From Roseisolibacter agri (GTDB taxonomy: Bacteria; Gemmatimonadota; Gemmatimonadetes; Gemmatimonadales; Gemmatimonadaceae), in the NCBI RefSeq assembly GCF_030159095.1, contig NZ_BRXS01000005.1:310001-374000 (forward strand): a DNA stretch of 64,000 nt, in the 5' to 3' direction. Below the pieces are notes generated by a model. It was given only the letters and a program-made list of their open reading frames with translations, had not been told where the DNA came from and ran no database searches. Positions 26,267 through 35,600 of this stretch are shown one piece after another (the stretch's first letter is position 1; the number at the start of each line of letters is the position of its first letter). The translations under genes were made by a program, and so were the position numbers.

Positions 26267-27039
26267 TTCCCCGCGTCCCCTCTCCCCTCATGCTCCGGCC
26301 CTCCCTGCGCCCGTTGATCCTGGTGCTCGTCACGCTCGCCGCCTGCGCGCCCGACGATGTCGTCGCGCCCGCCGGCCCGGAGCCGACGACCGTCGGCCTC
26401 ACCGCCGCCAGCGCCGCGTCGCTCGCGAGCATTGGCGACACCGCGCTCGTGCGCCCGCGCGTGCTCGACCAGCACGGCCAGCCGCTCGACGGCGCGAAGC
26501 TGCGCTGGTCGCTCTCGCGCGGCGACGTCGTCGCGCAGGACGCCGAGGGCGTCTTCCGCGCGATCGGGAACGGCCGCGTGACCATCGTCGCCGCGCTGGA
26601 CGTCGGCCCCACGGGCGTCCGTCCGGCGGGCTACTGGGCCGACCGTCTCGCGGACAGCGTCGTCGTCGAGGTGCGCCAGCGCGCCGCGCGGCTCACGCTC
26701 GCGCCGGTGGACACGGCGTTCGGCACGCTGGGCGCGGCGCGCCAGCTGCGCGTGGAGGTCACCGACGCGCGCGGCCACGCGATGCTCGACGGCCCGCCCG
26801 CGCTGACGTGGCGCTCCGCCGATGCGCGCGTCGTCGACGTGGACGGCAGCGGCGTCGTGCGCTCGCAGGGCGAGGGCAGCGCGCGCGTCACCGTGCAGGC
26901 GGACGCGCTGGTGGGGGCGGCGACGTTCACGGTGCGGCCGCGACTCCCGCACACGTCGTGCATGGTGTTCGCGCAGCGCCGGCAGACGCGCCAGGCGTGC
27001 GTGACGCTCGACTTCGTCGTGCGCGAGCCCGCCCGATGA
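26263..27039 (+). CDS. Big2-type lipoprotein
   Basis: 258 residues. The ATG at 26263 overlaps the upstream stop (ATGA), implying translational coupling; an internal ATG at 26290 is the alternative and lies closer to the lipoprotein signal (LILVLVTLAAC, lipobox LAAC). The mature part holds two bacterial Ig-like (Big2) segments with the usual SLASIGDTALVRPRVLDQHGQ and WRSADARVVDVDGSGVV patterns. A C-terminal bit has two cysteines. Big2 domains are structural or adhesive. Its own stop overlaps the next gene's start, so it belongs to a tightly coupled three-gene unit with the YDG protein. Confidence 0.8.
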   Translation: MIPRVPSPLMLRPSLRPLILVLVTLAACAPDDVVAPAGPEPTTVGLTAASAASLASIGDTALVRPRVLDQHGQPLDGAKLRWSLSRGDVVAQDAEGVFRAIGNGRVTIVAALDVGPTGVRPAGYWADRLADSVVVEVRQRAARLTLAPVDTAFGTLGAARQLRVEVTDARGHAMLDGPPALTWRSADARVVDVDGSGVVRSQGEGSARVTVQADALVGAATFTVRPRLPHTSCMVFAQRRQTRQACVTLDFVVREPAR

Positions 27040-27809
27040 GCGCCGCCCGCACGTTCGTCCACACGCTGGCGCTCGCGCTGCTCGCCACGCCCGCGGCGGC
27101 GCAGCAGCCCGCGCGCGACTCGTCGTCCACGTCGTCGTCCGCGTCGTGGCTGGGGCGCGTCAGCGTGACGGCGCGCCTCGGCCAGCTCCGGCCGTCGGGA
27201 CGCAGCGAGCTGTTCGCGCTCATGGACCGCGCGCTCCTGCCCACCGACGGCGCGCTGCGGCCGCGCCTCACGGGCGGCGAGCTGCACGTCGCGCTGACGC
27301 CGCGCTTCGGCGTGCTGCTGGGCGCCGAGTCGGGGCGGAGCACGGTCGCGTCCGTGAGCCGCGCGCAGGCGACGGGCGTCACGGCCGACGTGCGGCAGCA
27401 GACGACGCTCGACGTCGCGTCGCTGCAGTACGTGGGCATGGAGTGGCAGGCGTTCCGGTGGAGAGGGACGCGCGCGGGTGCGACGGACCGCGTGCGCCTG
27501 CTGCTCGGCGCCGGCGGCGGCGTCGCGCGCTACCGGCTGCACCAGTGGGGCGACTTCGTGGACGCGCCGCGCAGCGTCGCGTACGCCGACGACTTCGGCT
27601 CGGCGGGCCGCGGCGGCTTCGGCTACGGCAGCGCGACGCTCGAGGTGCCGGTGCGCCGCTGGATCGCGGTGCAGGGCGACGTGCGGCGCCAGGTGGGCTC
27701 GGCGCCGATGTCCGCGGACTTCGCGGCGTTCGACCGCCTGGACCTCGGCGGGACGCGGCTCGGCGTCGGCCTGCGGCTGCGCCCCGCGGCCATGTTCGGC
27801 GCGCGTTAG
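27036..27809 (+). CDS. outer-membrane beta-barrel-like protein
   Basis: 257 residues with a signal peptide ending AAAQQP. After a Ser-rich linker come alternating amphipathic strands (RVSVTARLGQLRPSG, GELHVALTPRFGVLLGAE, SLQYVGMEWQAFRW, VRLLLGAGGGVARYRL, GFGYGSATLEVPV). A strand near the end (GTRLGVGLRLRP) is of the kind that closes small porin-like barrels. There is no OmpA domain. The ATG at 27036 overlaps the lipoprotein stop by four bases. Being third in the cassette, it is a candidate outer-membrane partner for the YDG protein; that role is inference. A hairpin follows. Confidence 0.75.
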   Translation: MSAARTFVHTLALALLATPAAAQQPARDSSSTSSSASWLGRVSVTARLGQLRPSGRSELFALMDRALLPTDGALRPRLTGGELHVALTPRFGVLLGAESGRSTVASVSRAQATGVTADVRQQTTLDVASLQYVGMEWQAFRWRGTRAGATDRVRLLLGAGGGVARYRLHQWGDFVDAPRSVAYADDFGSAGRGGFGYGSATLEVPVRRWIAVQGDVRRQVGSAPMSADFAAFDRLDLGGTRLGVGLRLRPAAMFGAR

Positions 27810-27810
27810 C

Positions 27811-27840
27811 GCGAGTCAGCTGCAACGGCAGGCGACTCGC
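27811..27840 (+). terminator. hairpin after the YDG cassette
   Basis: GCGAGTC (27811-27817) pairs with GACTCGC (27834-27840), and an inner CTGC/GCAG pair extends the stem around a 4-base loop. It begins two bases after the stop, the expected place for a terminator of the three-gene unit. Confidence 0.6.
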
Positions 27841-27895
27841 GGGATCGGCGCCGGCGCGTAAGTTGGTCGGCACCCACCCACCAGCCGACCCTCCC

Positions 27896-29305
27896 GTGCG
27901 CCTGCGTCACCTCTCCTTCCTCGTCGCGTTCCTCGCCGCTCCGGCGGCCGCCCAGACGCCCGCCGGCATCACCGTCAGCGGCGTGGTGCGCGACGGGCTG
28001 TCGCGGGCGCCGCTCGCCGGGGCCACCGTGCAGCTGGTCTCCGCCACCGATGCGCTGGGTGGCACCCGTTCGGTCGTCTCCGACTCGATCGGTGGCTTCA
28101 CGTTCTCCGGCGTCGCCGACGGCCGCTACACGCTCGGCTTCCTGCACCCGATGCTCGACTCGCTCGGCATCGAGCCGCCGCAGCGCGCGGTGCAGGTGGA
28201 GCGTGGCCGCCCCGTGCGCCTCGATGTCGCGAGCCCGTCGGCCGCGCAGATCCGGGCCGAGCTCTGTGGGCCGGCGACCGCGGACTCGGGCGCGGTGGTG
28301 ATGGGAGTCGTCCGCGGCGCGGGCGACGGCGCACCGGTCGCGGGCGCGTCGGTGGCGGGCGTGTGGAGCGAGCTGACGCTCGGCCGCGGCGGGATGGTCC
28401 CGACCACGAAGCGCATCGTCGCGACGACGGCCGCGGACGGGCTGTTCGCGCTCTGCAACGTGCCGCGCGGCGGGCTGATGGCCGTCGGCGCGAGCCGCGG
28501 CGCCGACAGCACGGACATGATCGACCTCGAGGTGCCGGCCGACGGCTTCCTGCACCGGGCGCTGTACGTGGGCGCGGCGCGCGCGGACGCCGCGGTCGCG
28601 GCCACCGCCGCACCCTCCGACAGCGCCGCGCCGGCACGCGCGCGCCGCACCGGCGAGGGCACGCTGCGCGGGACCGTGGTCGCGACCGCGGGCGGCCGTC
28701 CGCTGGAGGGCGCGCTCGTGAGCATCGCCGGCAGCGCGCAGACGCGCACCGACGCGACCGGCGCGTGGACGCTCGCGAACGTGCCGTACGGCACGCGGCT
28801 GCTGGAGGTGCGCGCGGTCGGCTTCTTCCCGGAGCGCCGCCCGGTGGACGTCGTGCAGGGCGGCGCGCCGCTGCGGCTCTCGCTGCAGACGATGCAGGCG
28901 GTGCTCGACGCGGTGAAGGTCACCGCGCGCTACAGCGAGGGGCTGGCGGGCTTCGAGGACCGCCGCCGCTCGGGCCCGGGGCGCTACTTCACCGCGGCCG
29001 ACATCTCGAAGCGGCTGGTGATCCAGACGTCGGACCTGTTCAAGAACATGAGCGGTGTGCGCCTGGAAGGCGATTCGATCCTCATGCGCGGCCCGTTCGG
29101 CGACTGCACGCCCGGCTTCTTCATCGACGGGCACTACTTCGACACGCTCGACCGGCTGGAGATCGACAACTTCGCGCGCCCCGACCGCGTCCGCGGCATC
29201 GAGATCTACACGGACGCGTCGGCGCCGGCGCAGTTCCGCCGGCTGCCGGGCGCCGCGGGCGGCGACGCGGCGCCCTGCGGCAGCATCGTGATCTGGACGC
29301 GCTGA
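27896..29305 (+). CDS. carboxypeptidase-regulatory / orphan TonB-plug protein
   Basis: 469 residues from a GTG at 27896, directly before a signal peptide (FLVAFLAAPAAAQ). Three carboxypeptidase-regulatory-like (Ig) domains occur at roughly 27-110, 128-215 and 255-330, with patterns SGVVRDGLSRAPLAGATVQL and RGTVVATAGGRPLEGALVSI. They are followed by a plug-like domain (ITSDLFKNMSGVRL-type segment, then FIDGHYFD) to the end. The 22-strand barrel of TonB receptors is absent. Such plug-only proteins are frequent in Gemmatimonadota and Bacteroidota. It is probably periplasmic or outer-membrane associated; function unknown. The frame is open upstream, so the start rests on the signal peptide. Confidence 0.78.
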   Translation: MRLRHLSFLVAFLAAPAAAQTPAGITVSGVVRDGLSRAPLAGATVQLVSATDALGGTRSVVSDSIGGFTFSGVADGRYTLGFLHPMLDSLGIEPPQRAVQVERGRPVRLDVASPSAAQIRAELCGPATADSGAVVMGVVRGAGDGAPVAGASVAGVWSELTLGRGGMVPTTKRIVATTAADGLFALCNVPRGGLMAVGASRGADSTDMIDLEVPADGFLHRALYVGAARADAAVAATAAPSDSAAPARARRTGEGTLRGTVVATAGGRPLEGALVSIAGSAQTRTDATGAWTLANVPYGTRLLEVRAVGFFPERRPVDVVQGGAPLRLSLQTMQAVLDAVKVTARYSEGLAGFEDRRRSGPGRYFTAADISKRLVIQTSDLFKNMSGVRLEGDSILMRGPFGDCTPGFFIDGHYFDTLDRLEIDNFARPDRVRGIEIYTDASAPAQFRRLPGAAGGDAAPCGSIVIWTR

Positions 29306-29326
29306 CGGGTCGCCTCCAGCTCGCCG

Positions 29327-29989
29327 TCAGAACTGCGCGCGGAACTCCTCGAACCGTTCGCGCAGCGCCGCGAGCTCCGCGCGCAGCTCGTCGACGGTGC
29401 GCTCCAGCGCGGCGACGCGGTCGTCCTGCACCTCTGCAGCCGGGGCGCGCGCCGGCTCCGCGACGTCGGGCGCACTGCTGATCGCGGGCTCGCCCGCCAT
29501 CAGGTGCGCGTAGCGGACTTCCTTCTGCCCGGGGCGGCGCGCCAGCCGCGTGACGAGCGCCTCGGGCTCGCGCGCGATCAGCGCGTCGAGCGTCGCCTCG
29601 ACGTCCGGGATCCCCGCGAACTCCGCCAGCCGCGCGGTGCGCGTGTACAGCTCGCCCGCCGTCTGCGACCCGCGCAGCATCAGCACGCCGAGCACCGCGA
29701 GCTCGCGCGCATCCAGGTTGAGCGCGTCGGCCAGCAGGTGCTGGTGCTTCGTGACGCGCGAGCCCATCGGCTGGATCGCGCGCAGCAGGTTGCGGCGGCG
29801 CAGCGTCGTGACGGCCTGCGACACCTGCTCCTCGTCGAGGCGCATGATGGGGTCGCGGTTCGACGTCTGGTTGCACGCGGCCGTCAGCCCGCTGAGCGAC
29901 AGCGGGTAGACGTCGGGCGTCGTGACGGCCTTCTCGATGAGGGCGCCGAGGACGCGCACCTCGACGTCGGCGAGCGGGGGCTGGAGCAT
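29327..29989 (-). CDS. YceH family (DUF480) protein
   Basis: 220 residues. The two winged-helix halves of DUF480 are visible: VRVLGALIEKAVTTPDVYPLSLSGLTAACNQ and LGVLMLRGSQTAGELYTRT, with the family hallmark NQ(T/K)SNRDP. A C-terminal coiled coil (VAALERTVDELRAELAALRERFEEF) follows an Ala/Pro linker. The family is conserved and probably DNA-binding by fold, but its role is unknown. The gene converges on the plug protein with 21 bases between stops. Confidence 0.9.
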   Translation of the reverse strand: MLQPPLADVEVRVLGALIEKAVTTPDVYPLSLSGLTAACNQTSNRDPIMRLDEEQVSQAVTTLRRRNLLRAIQPMGSRVTKHQHLLADALNLDARELAVLGVLMLRGSQTAGELYTRTARLAEFAGIPDVEATLDALIAREPEALVTRLARRPGQKEVRYAHLMAGEPAISSAPDVAEPARAPAAEVQDDRVAALERTVDELRAELAALRERFEEFRAQF

Positions 29990-30048
29990 GGGTAGGGGCG
30001 GGCGTGGACGTCGGCGGACCGGCCGAATCTAGCGCCCGCCGACCGCGG

Positions 30049-30993
30049 TCATGCCAGCGGGTCCGGGTTCCACCAGCACGGGCCCTTGTCCCGCCGCGCC
30101 TCGACCGCGCGCCGGCGCACGTCGGCCATCACGGCATCCGACATCGGGGCGAAGCGGCGCGCCGCGGCGAACGCCTGGTCCTGCTCGTTCGGGAAGCTGA
30201 GGCCGAGCAGCGCCACGTCGGGGTCGAGGGTCAGCGTGTAGTGCAGGCACTCCTCGACGGTCAGCCGCGGCAGCGTCGGCGCGTCGTCCAGCGTGGCGTT
30301 CGCGCCGCCCGACGACAGCTTGCCGCGCGGCCGCAGCTGGAGCGGCTGGTTGTAGCCCAGCACGTCGCCCAGCAGCTTGCCCGCGCCGAACGTCTTGAAG
30401 CACACGGTCGCCACGCCGTGCGCCCGCGCCAGCGGCAGCGTCTCGGCGACGTACCGCTCGTCGACGAACGGGCCGAGCGGGAACATCGCGACGTCGCAGA
30501 CGCCCGCGGTGATCGCGGCGTGCAGCACCTCGGGGCTGTGCGACGAGATGCCGCGGAAGCGCGTGCGCCCCTGGGCGACGCAGTCCGCGAGCTGCGCGAA
30601 GCCGCCGCCCGGCTCCATGAGCGTGTGGAAGACGTCGAGGTCCGAGAGGTTGTGGAAGACGAGCGCGTCGACGTGCTCCATCCGCAGCCGCGCGAGCGAT
30701 TCCTCGAGCTGCGGCGCGACGGGGTCGGTCAGGTCGTCGATCTTCGTGATCACGAACGCCCGCTCGCGGACCCCACGCAGCGCGTGACCGACGACCTGCT
30801 CCGAGTAGCCGTCCTCGTAGTTCGGCGCCGTGTCGACGACGTTGAGCCCCGCGTCGACGGCGCGGCGGAGCGTCGCCGCGCACTGCTCCAGCGGCACGCT
30901 GCGGTCGGCGAGGTCGCCGATGCCCAGGATGCTGGCCTCGAAGCCGGTGCGGCCGAGCGGGCGGCGCGGGAAGGGAGTGAGGTCGTCGGGCAT
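30049..30993 (-). CDS. aldo/keto reductase
   Basis: 314 residues, an (alpha/beta)8 barrel NADPH oxidoreductase. The catalytic tetrad is visible as D and Y in VDTAPNYEDGYSE, K in VITKIDD and H in LVFHNLSD. The N terminus PLGRTGFEASILGIG is typical of the AKR family. It reduces carbonyl compounds; the substrate is not deducible. It lies 55 bases beyond the YceH start on the same strand; no functional link is evident. Confidence 0.88.
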   Translation of the reverse strand: MPDDLTPFPRRPLGRTGFEASILGIGDLADRSVPLEQCAATLRRAVDAGLNVVDTAPNYEDGYSEQVVGHALRGVRERAFVITKIDDLTDPVAPQLEESLARLRMEHVDALVFHNLSDLDVFHTLMEPGGGFAQLADCVAQGRTRFRGISSHSPEVLHAAITAGVCDVAMFPLGPFVDERYVAETLPLARAHGVATVCFKTFGAGKLLGDVLGYNQPLQLRPRGKLSSGGANATLDDAPTLPRLTVEECLHYTLTLDPDVALLGLSFPNEQDQAFAAARRFAPMSDAVMADVRRRAVEARRDKGPCWWNPDPLA

Positions 30994-31063
30994 GTGGGCG
31001 CGGTGCAGGGGTTGGCGCGCACGACGCGCTGCAATCCGCTCGCCAGCGGCGGCCTCGCGCCGC

Positions 31064-32029
31064 TCACGCTCCCGGCCGAACGGCCTCCGCCTGCGCCAGC
31101 ACCTCGTCCGGCGTCATGCCACGCGCGCGCAGCTCGCGGATCGACAGCGCCTGATGGCGCTTGGCCAGCCGGCGCCCCTCGGCGTCGCGCACGAGCGGCA
31201 GGTGGCACCAGGCGGGCGGCGTCGCGCCGAGGGCGCGATAGACGAGCAGCTGCCGCGCGGTGGAGCGCAGCAGGTCCTCGCCGCGCACGACCTCGGTGAT
31301 CCCCATCGCGACGTCGTCGGCCACGACCGCGAGCTCGTACGCGGGCACGTCGTCCTTGCGCCAGACGACGAAGTCACCGAAGTCGACGCCGGCGGTGAAC
31401 GCCTGCGGGCCCCGGATCGCGTCGGTGAAACGCACGACCTCGCCGTCGGGAACGCGGAAGCGCCACACGACGCCCGCCGGCGACTCGGCGTCGCGCCCCG
31501 CGTGGGCGGTCGGGCGCAGCTCGGGTGGGAACACCGGCTCGCTCCCCTCCTCATCCTCGTGCGGCGCGTGCGCGGCGTCGCGCACCTCCTTCCGCGAGAC
31601 GTGGCTGGGATAGACGAGCCCCGCGTCGCGCAGCGCGCGCCAGGTCGCCTCGTACACCGGGCGCCGTCGCGACTGGTACACCGGTCCCTCGGTCCACTGC
31701 ACGCCGAGCCACGTCAGGTCCTCGATCGCGCGCGCGGTCCACTCGTCGCGGCTGCGCAGCGGATCCAGGTCCTCGATGCGCAGCACGAGCGCGCCGCCCG
31801 CGTCCGCCGCCCGCCGCCACGCCGCGACGAACGTCCGCGCATGGCCGACGTGCATGTCGCCGGTGGGCGTGGGTGCGATGCGGCCGCGGTACGTGGCGTG
31901 CCAGGTGTGGGCGGTGGTCAGGAAGCGGTCCTCGTCCGGAGTCGCGCGGAAGTTGCGCGGGCGCAGCGGCGAGTTCCAGCGCACCGAACGTCGGGGTTCC
32001 GCACGCGTGTAGCTTGCGGGGCCTCGCAC
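31064..32029 (-). CDS. gluQ: glutamyl-queuosine tRNA(Asp) synthetase
   Basis: 321 residues as drawn, but the first about 40 are not conserved and a GTG 16 codons in is an alternative start. The Rossmann catalytic domain of GluRS without the anticodon domain is present: GRIAPTPTGDMHVGHARTF (HIGH equivalent), LRIEDLDPLRSR and the KMSKS equivalent RLAKRHQ. GluQRS attaches glutamate to queuosine at position 34 of tRNA(Asp). The zinc-site cysteines found in many members are missing (YPSHVSRKEV stands where YCTC-like residues occur), as in some other subgroups. It diverges from the methyltransferase gene over 29 bases. Confidence 0.88.
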   Translation of the reverse strand: MRGPASYTRAEPRRSVRWNSPLRPRNFRATPDEDRFLTTAHTWHATYRGRIAPTPTGDMHVGHARTFVAAWRRAADAGGALVLRIEDLDPLRSRDEWTARAIEDLTWLGVQWTEGPVYQSRRRPVYEATWRALRDAGLVYPSHVSRKEVRDAAHAPHEDEEGSEPVFPPELRPTAHAGRDAESPAGVVWRFRVPDGEVVRFTDAIRGPQAFTAGVDFGDFVVWRKDDVPAYELAVVADDVAMGITEVVRGEDLLRSTARQLLVYRALGATPPAWCHLPLVRDAEGRRLAKRHQALSIRELRARGMTPDEVLAQAEAVRPGA

Positions 32030-32058
32030 CCTCTCGCAGATGATCTCGTGGTGACCTC

Positions 32059-32673
32059 GTGACGCAGGACGCCGGCGGCGATGCCGCCGCGATCGACGCG
32101 CGGCTCGACGCCGTGTGCGCCGAAGGGTGGGCGATCTGGGAGCGGTTCGACCGCGAGGTGCGCGAGCCGGGCTTCCACCCGTTCGTCGCCGCCGACTACG
32201 ACGTCGTGCGCGCGGCGCTGCAGCGCCTGGCCGCGCGGCGGCCCGCGCGCGGCCGCTTCCTGGAATGGGGCTCGGCCTCGGGCATCATCACGATCATGGC
32301 CGACATCGTCGGCTTCGACGCGTGCGGCATCGAGCTCGACGCGAAGCTCGTGGAGACGGCGCGCGCCCTTGCGGCGCGGCACGGCTCGCGCGCCCGCTTC
32401 GTCGCGGGAAGCTTCCTGCCCACGGGCTACCGCTGGCGCGCGCGCGACGGCGACACGCGCAAGGGCACCATCGGCGACGGGCCGTCGGGCTACCTGCAGC
32501 TCGGCCACGCGCTCGACGACTTCGACGTCGTGTTCGGCTACCCGTGGGGCGGGGAGGCGGATCTCATGCACGACGTGATGCGCCAGTACGGCAACCCCGA
32601 CGCACTCCTCCTGCTGCACGACACGAACCTCGGCGTGCGCGCGTTCCGCGGCGGGCGCGAGGTCACCCTGTAG
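32059..32673 (+). CDS. class I SAM-dependent methyltransferase-like protein
   Basis: 204 residues from GTG 32059. The SAM-binding glycine motif is FLEWGSASGIITIMAD, followed by the acidic loop GIELDAKLVETAR and the strand FDVVFGYPWGGE. It lacks long substrate-binding insertions, and the substrate is unknown. Its stop (32671-32673) touches the stop of the convergent peptidase gene with no base between, leaving no room for a terminator. Confidence 0.75.
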   Translation: MTQDAGGDAAAIDARLDAVCAEGWAIWERFDREVREPGFHPFVAADYDVVRAALQRLAARRPARGRFLEWGSASGIITIMADIVGFDACGIELDAKLVETARALAARHGSRARFVAGSFLPTGYRWRARDGDTRKGTIGDGPSGYLQLGHALDDFDVVFGYPWGGEADLMHDVMRQYGNPDALLLLHDTNLGVRAFRGGREVTL

Positions 32674-35600
32674 TCACGGACGCGCGCCGGTCGTCACGTC
32701 GCTCACGTTGTCGCCCGGCCCGACGTCTATCAGCAGGTGGCGCGGATCGAGCCCGGCGCGCGCGGGGCGCGCGGGCACGGTCACGACGATGCGCTGCGTC
32801 CCACCGCGCACGCGGTGCAGGCGCCGGTAGAGCGGCGCGCCCGGCTCGCCGTCGCGCCCCGCCGCCTGCACGCCGATCTCCACGAGGTCGTCCATCGGCA
32901 GCTCGGTCTCGATGCCCAGGCTGTCGACGACCACCTTGCGCGCCTTCACGTCCATGGTCACGCGCCACGCGCCGCCCGCCATGGGCTCTGCCGTCGCGCG
33001 CTCGGTCGCGAGCTGCCAGTAGGCGTTCCGCTCGAACAGGTCCGCGAGCAGCGGGTGCAGCGAGTCGGGCGTGGCCGCGCGCAGCTCGTGGTACAGGTCG
33101 AGCGACGTGGGAAGCGGCGCCGCGCCGTCGCCGAACCGCTCGACCAGGCGTCGCAGCGCGCCGTCCACGCGCGCCTCGCCGACGTACTCGCGCGCCGCGA
33201 ACATCGCGAACGGCCCCTTGCGGGAGACGATGAGGCGGTCGTAGGTCCGCAGCAGCGGCTGGCCGGCGCGCGCGCGCGGGCTGAGGTAGGACTCGCGCAT
33301 CATCGCCAGCAGCCGGTCGAGGTGCGCGCGCCCGTACGTCTGCTCCACGACGCCGAGGGCCGAGTACCACGCGAGGCTCTCGGTGAGCAGCGGCGCGCCC
33401 TGGACGACGGCGGGCATCAGCTGGTTGCCCCACCACTGGTGCGCCACCTCGTGCGCCACCACCGCGTACGCGAAGTCGATGTCGCGCGGGTCGTCGTCGG
33501 GGTTCATGATCGCGAACCCCTCCTGGAACCACATGTCGATGGGCGAGGCGTGCAGGCTCATCGACCGCCCGGCCCGCTCCACGAGCCGCAGCTGCCCGTA
33601 CGGATACGGGCCGAAGCGCGCCGTCTGGTAGTCGAGCGTCGCCCGCATGCTGCGCAGCATGCGCGCGACGTTCCGCGTGTGCGCGGGGTGGTGCAGCACC
33701 TGGAGCGCGACGGGCTGCGCCGACGTGCCCGCCGGCGCGCTCCATCGCGCCTCGTCCACCGCGTACGCGGCCGAGTAGATCGCGAGCTCGTTGCGGATCG
33801 GGACGTCGGTCGCGTAGTGGAAGTACCGGCGCCCGCGCTCGGTCCACGTGCGCCGCAGCGCGCCCGGCGCGACGGCCACCTGGCCCGCGTCCGTGCCGAC
33901 GACGGCGTCGACGGTGATGCGCTCCGCGCCCGCCATGTCGCGCCGCGCCGCCTCGTCCTCCAGCGCGCGCACGGACGGCCGCGGCGGCAGCCCCTGCGCG
34001 CGACGCTCGCCCGCGCCGCTCAACGCGCGCTCCGGCTGGTAGCCGATCGCGGGCAGCCACTCCGACTGCGCGACGTACGTCGCCTTCGGCGTCACCGCGA
34101 GGTCGATGCCGCCGCTCGCGAAGCCGCGCGGCCGGTGGCGCACCGTGAAGTCCATCCGCAGCGAGTCGCCCGGCGGCAGCGGCGCGGCCAGCACGTAGAC
34201 GCGGTGGCCGAGCGTGTCGTCCACCAGCGCGCGCGTCGCGGCGCGGTCGAAGCGCAGCTCGCCCGTCCCGACGCGCGTCGCCGTCGCGACGTGCACCGTG
34301 TCGATCGCCACGCCGCTCGCGTTCACCAGCCGGTAGCTGCCGTCGATGTCCGCGGCGCCCTCCGTCGGATGCAGCTCGACACGCAGCCGCACGCTCGCGA
34401 GCTGCGGCTGCGGCGCGCCCTCGAAGCGACCGTACAGGCGCTCGTACGCGACGCTGCGCCGCACCGCGTCGTCGCCGGTGCTGGGCGCGCGCAGGACGGC
34501 CGTGTTGTAGAACAGGTAGCCGCCCACCGCGACCACGAGGCTCGTCGCCGCAAGCGTCGTCACGCCGACGGGGCGCGTGAAGCGGCGCCGCGCGAGCTGC
34601 AGCCGCGCCGCGAGGCCGCGCTCGGTGCCGCGCACCCAGAGGAGGCGCGTGGCGACGGCCAGCAGCAGCGCCCACGCCGCCCAGTACAGCCGGAACCAGA
34701 GCACCGGCGCGAGCGTCGGCCCGAAGCCGCGCAGGTCGGAGTACGACCAGCCCGGATCCGACCGGTAGACGAGCATCGGCTGGTCGATCCCGAGGCTGGT
34801 CGCGAAGGTGGTGAGCGCGTACGCGAGCAGCACGAGCGTGTGGCCGACGTACTTCTGGTCGACGATCACGTGCATCGCGATCGCCAGCAGCGCGAACAGC
34901 AGGTAATCGCCGAGCTGCAGGCCGAGGAGGATCCTCGCGTAGAGCCCCAGCTCGAAGTCGTGGTAGCCCATGCGTGCCTGCACGAGCATCGCGGCGCCCA
35001 TCATGAGCAGCTGCAGCGCCGCGAGCACGAGCGCGAGGCCGAGGAACCTGCCGAGGGCCGCGATCCACTCGGGCACCGGCGCGGCGTCGGCGATCTCGTG
35101 GAGCCCCGCATCGCGCTCGCGCCACACCAGCTCACCCGCGTAGTAGGCGATGAGCAGCGGGATGATCATCCACACGATCTCGCCCGTGTCGCCGATGTAC
35201 GTCGTCAGGTGCCCGGTCGTCGGGAGCAGCGGCACGCCCAGGTGCTGCGTCATCGACTGGATGGCGAGGACCAGCAGCACCGTCAGCGCCGCCAGCCCGA
35301 GCCCGCCCCACCCGGTGACGATCTCCGCGAACGACTCGCGCGTGACACGCCGCAGCTGCCGCGTCTGCGCCGCGCGATCGAACGTCCGGCGCACGCGGGG
35401 GGCGGCGATCGGTGCGCGTCGCGCCGCCTCCAGCATCGCGGCCGCGTCGTCGGGTGCGGCGCTCGTTCCCGCGTCAGGAGCGGCACGTCGCCAGCTGCGC
35501 GCGCCGGGATGCGCGAAGCGGAAGCGCAGGTGCGTGAGCGCGAGCAGGCCGCACGCGACGCCGAGCCACAGCAGGCGGTTCGTGAGCAGCGCGCCTTCCA

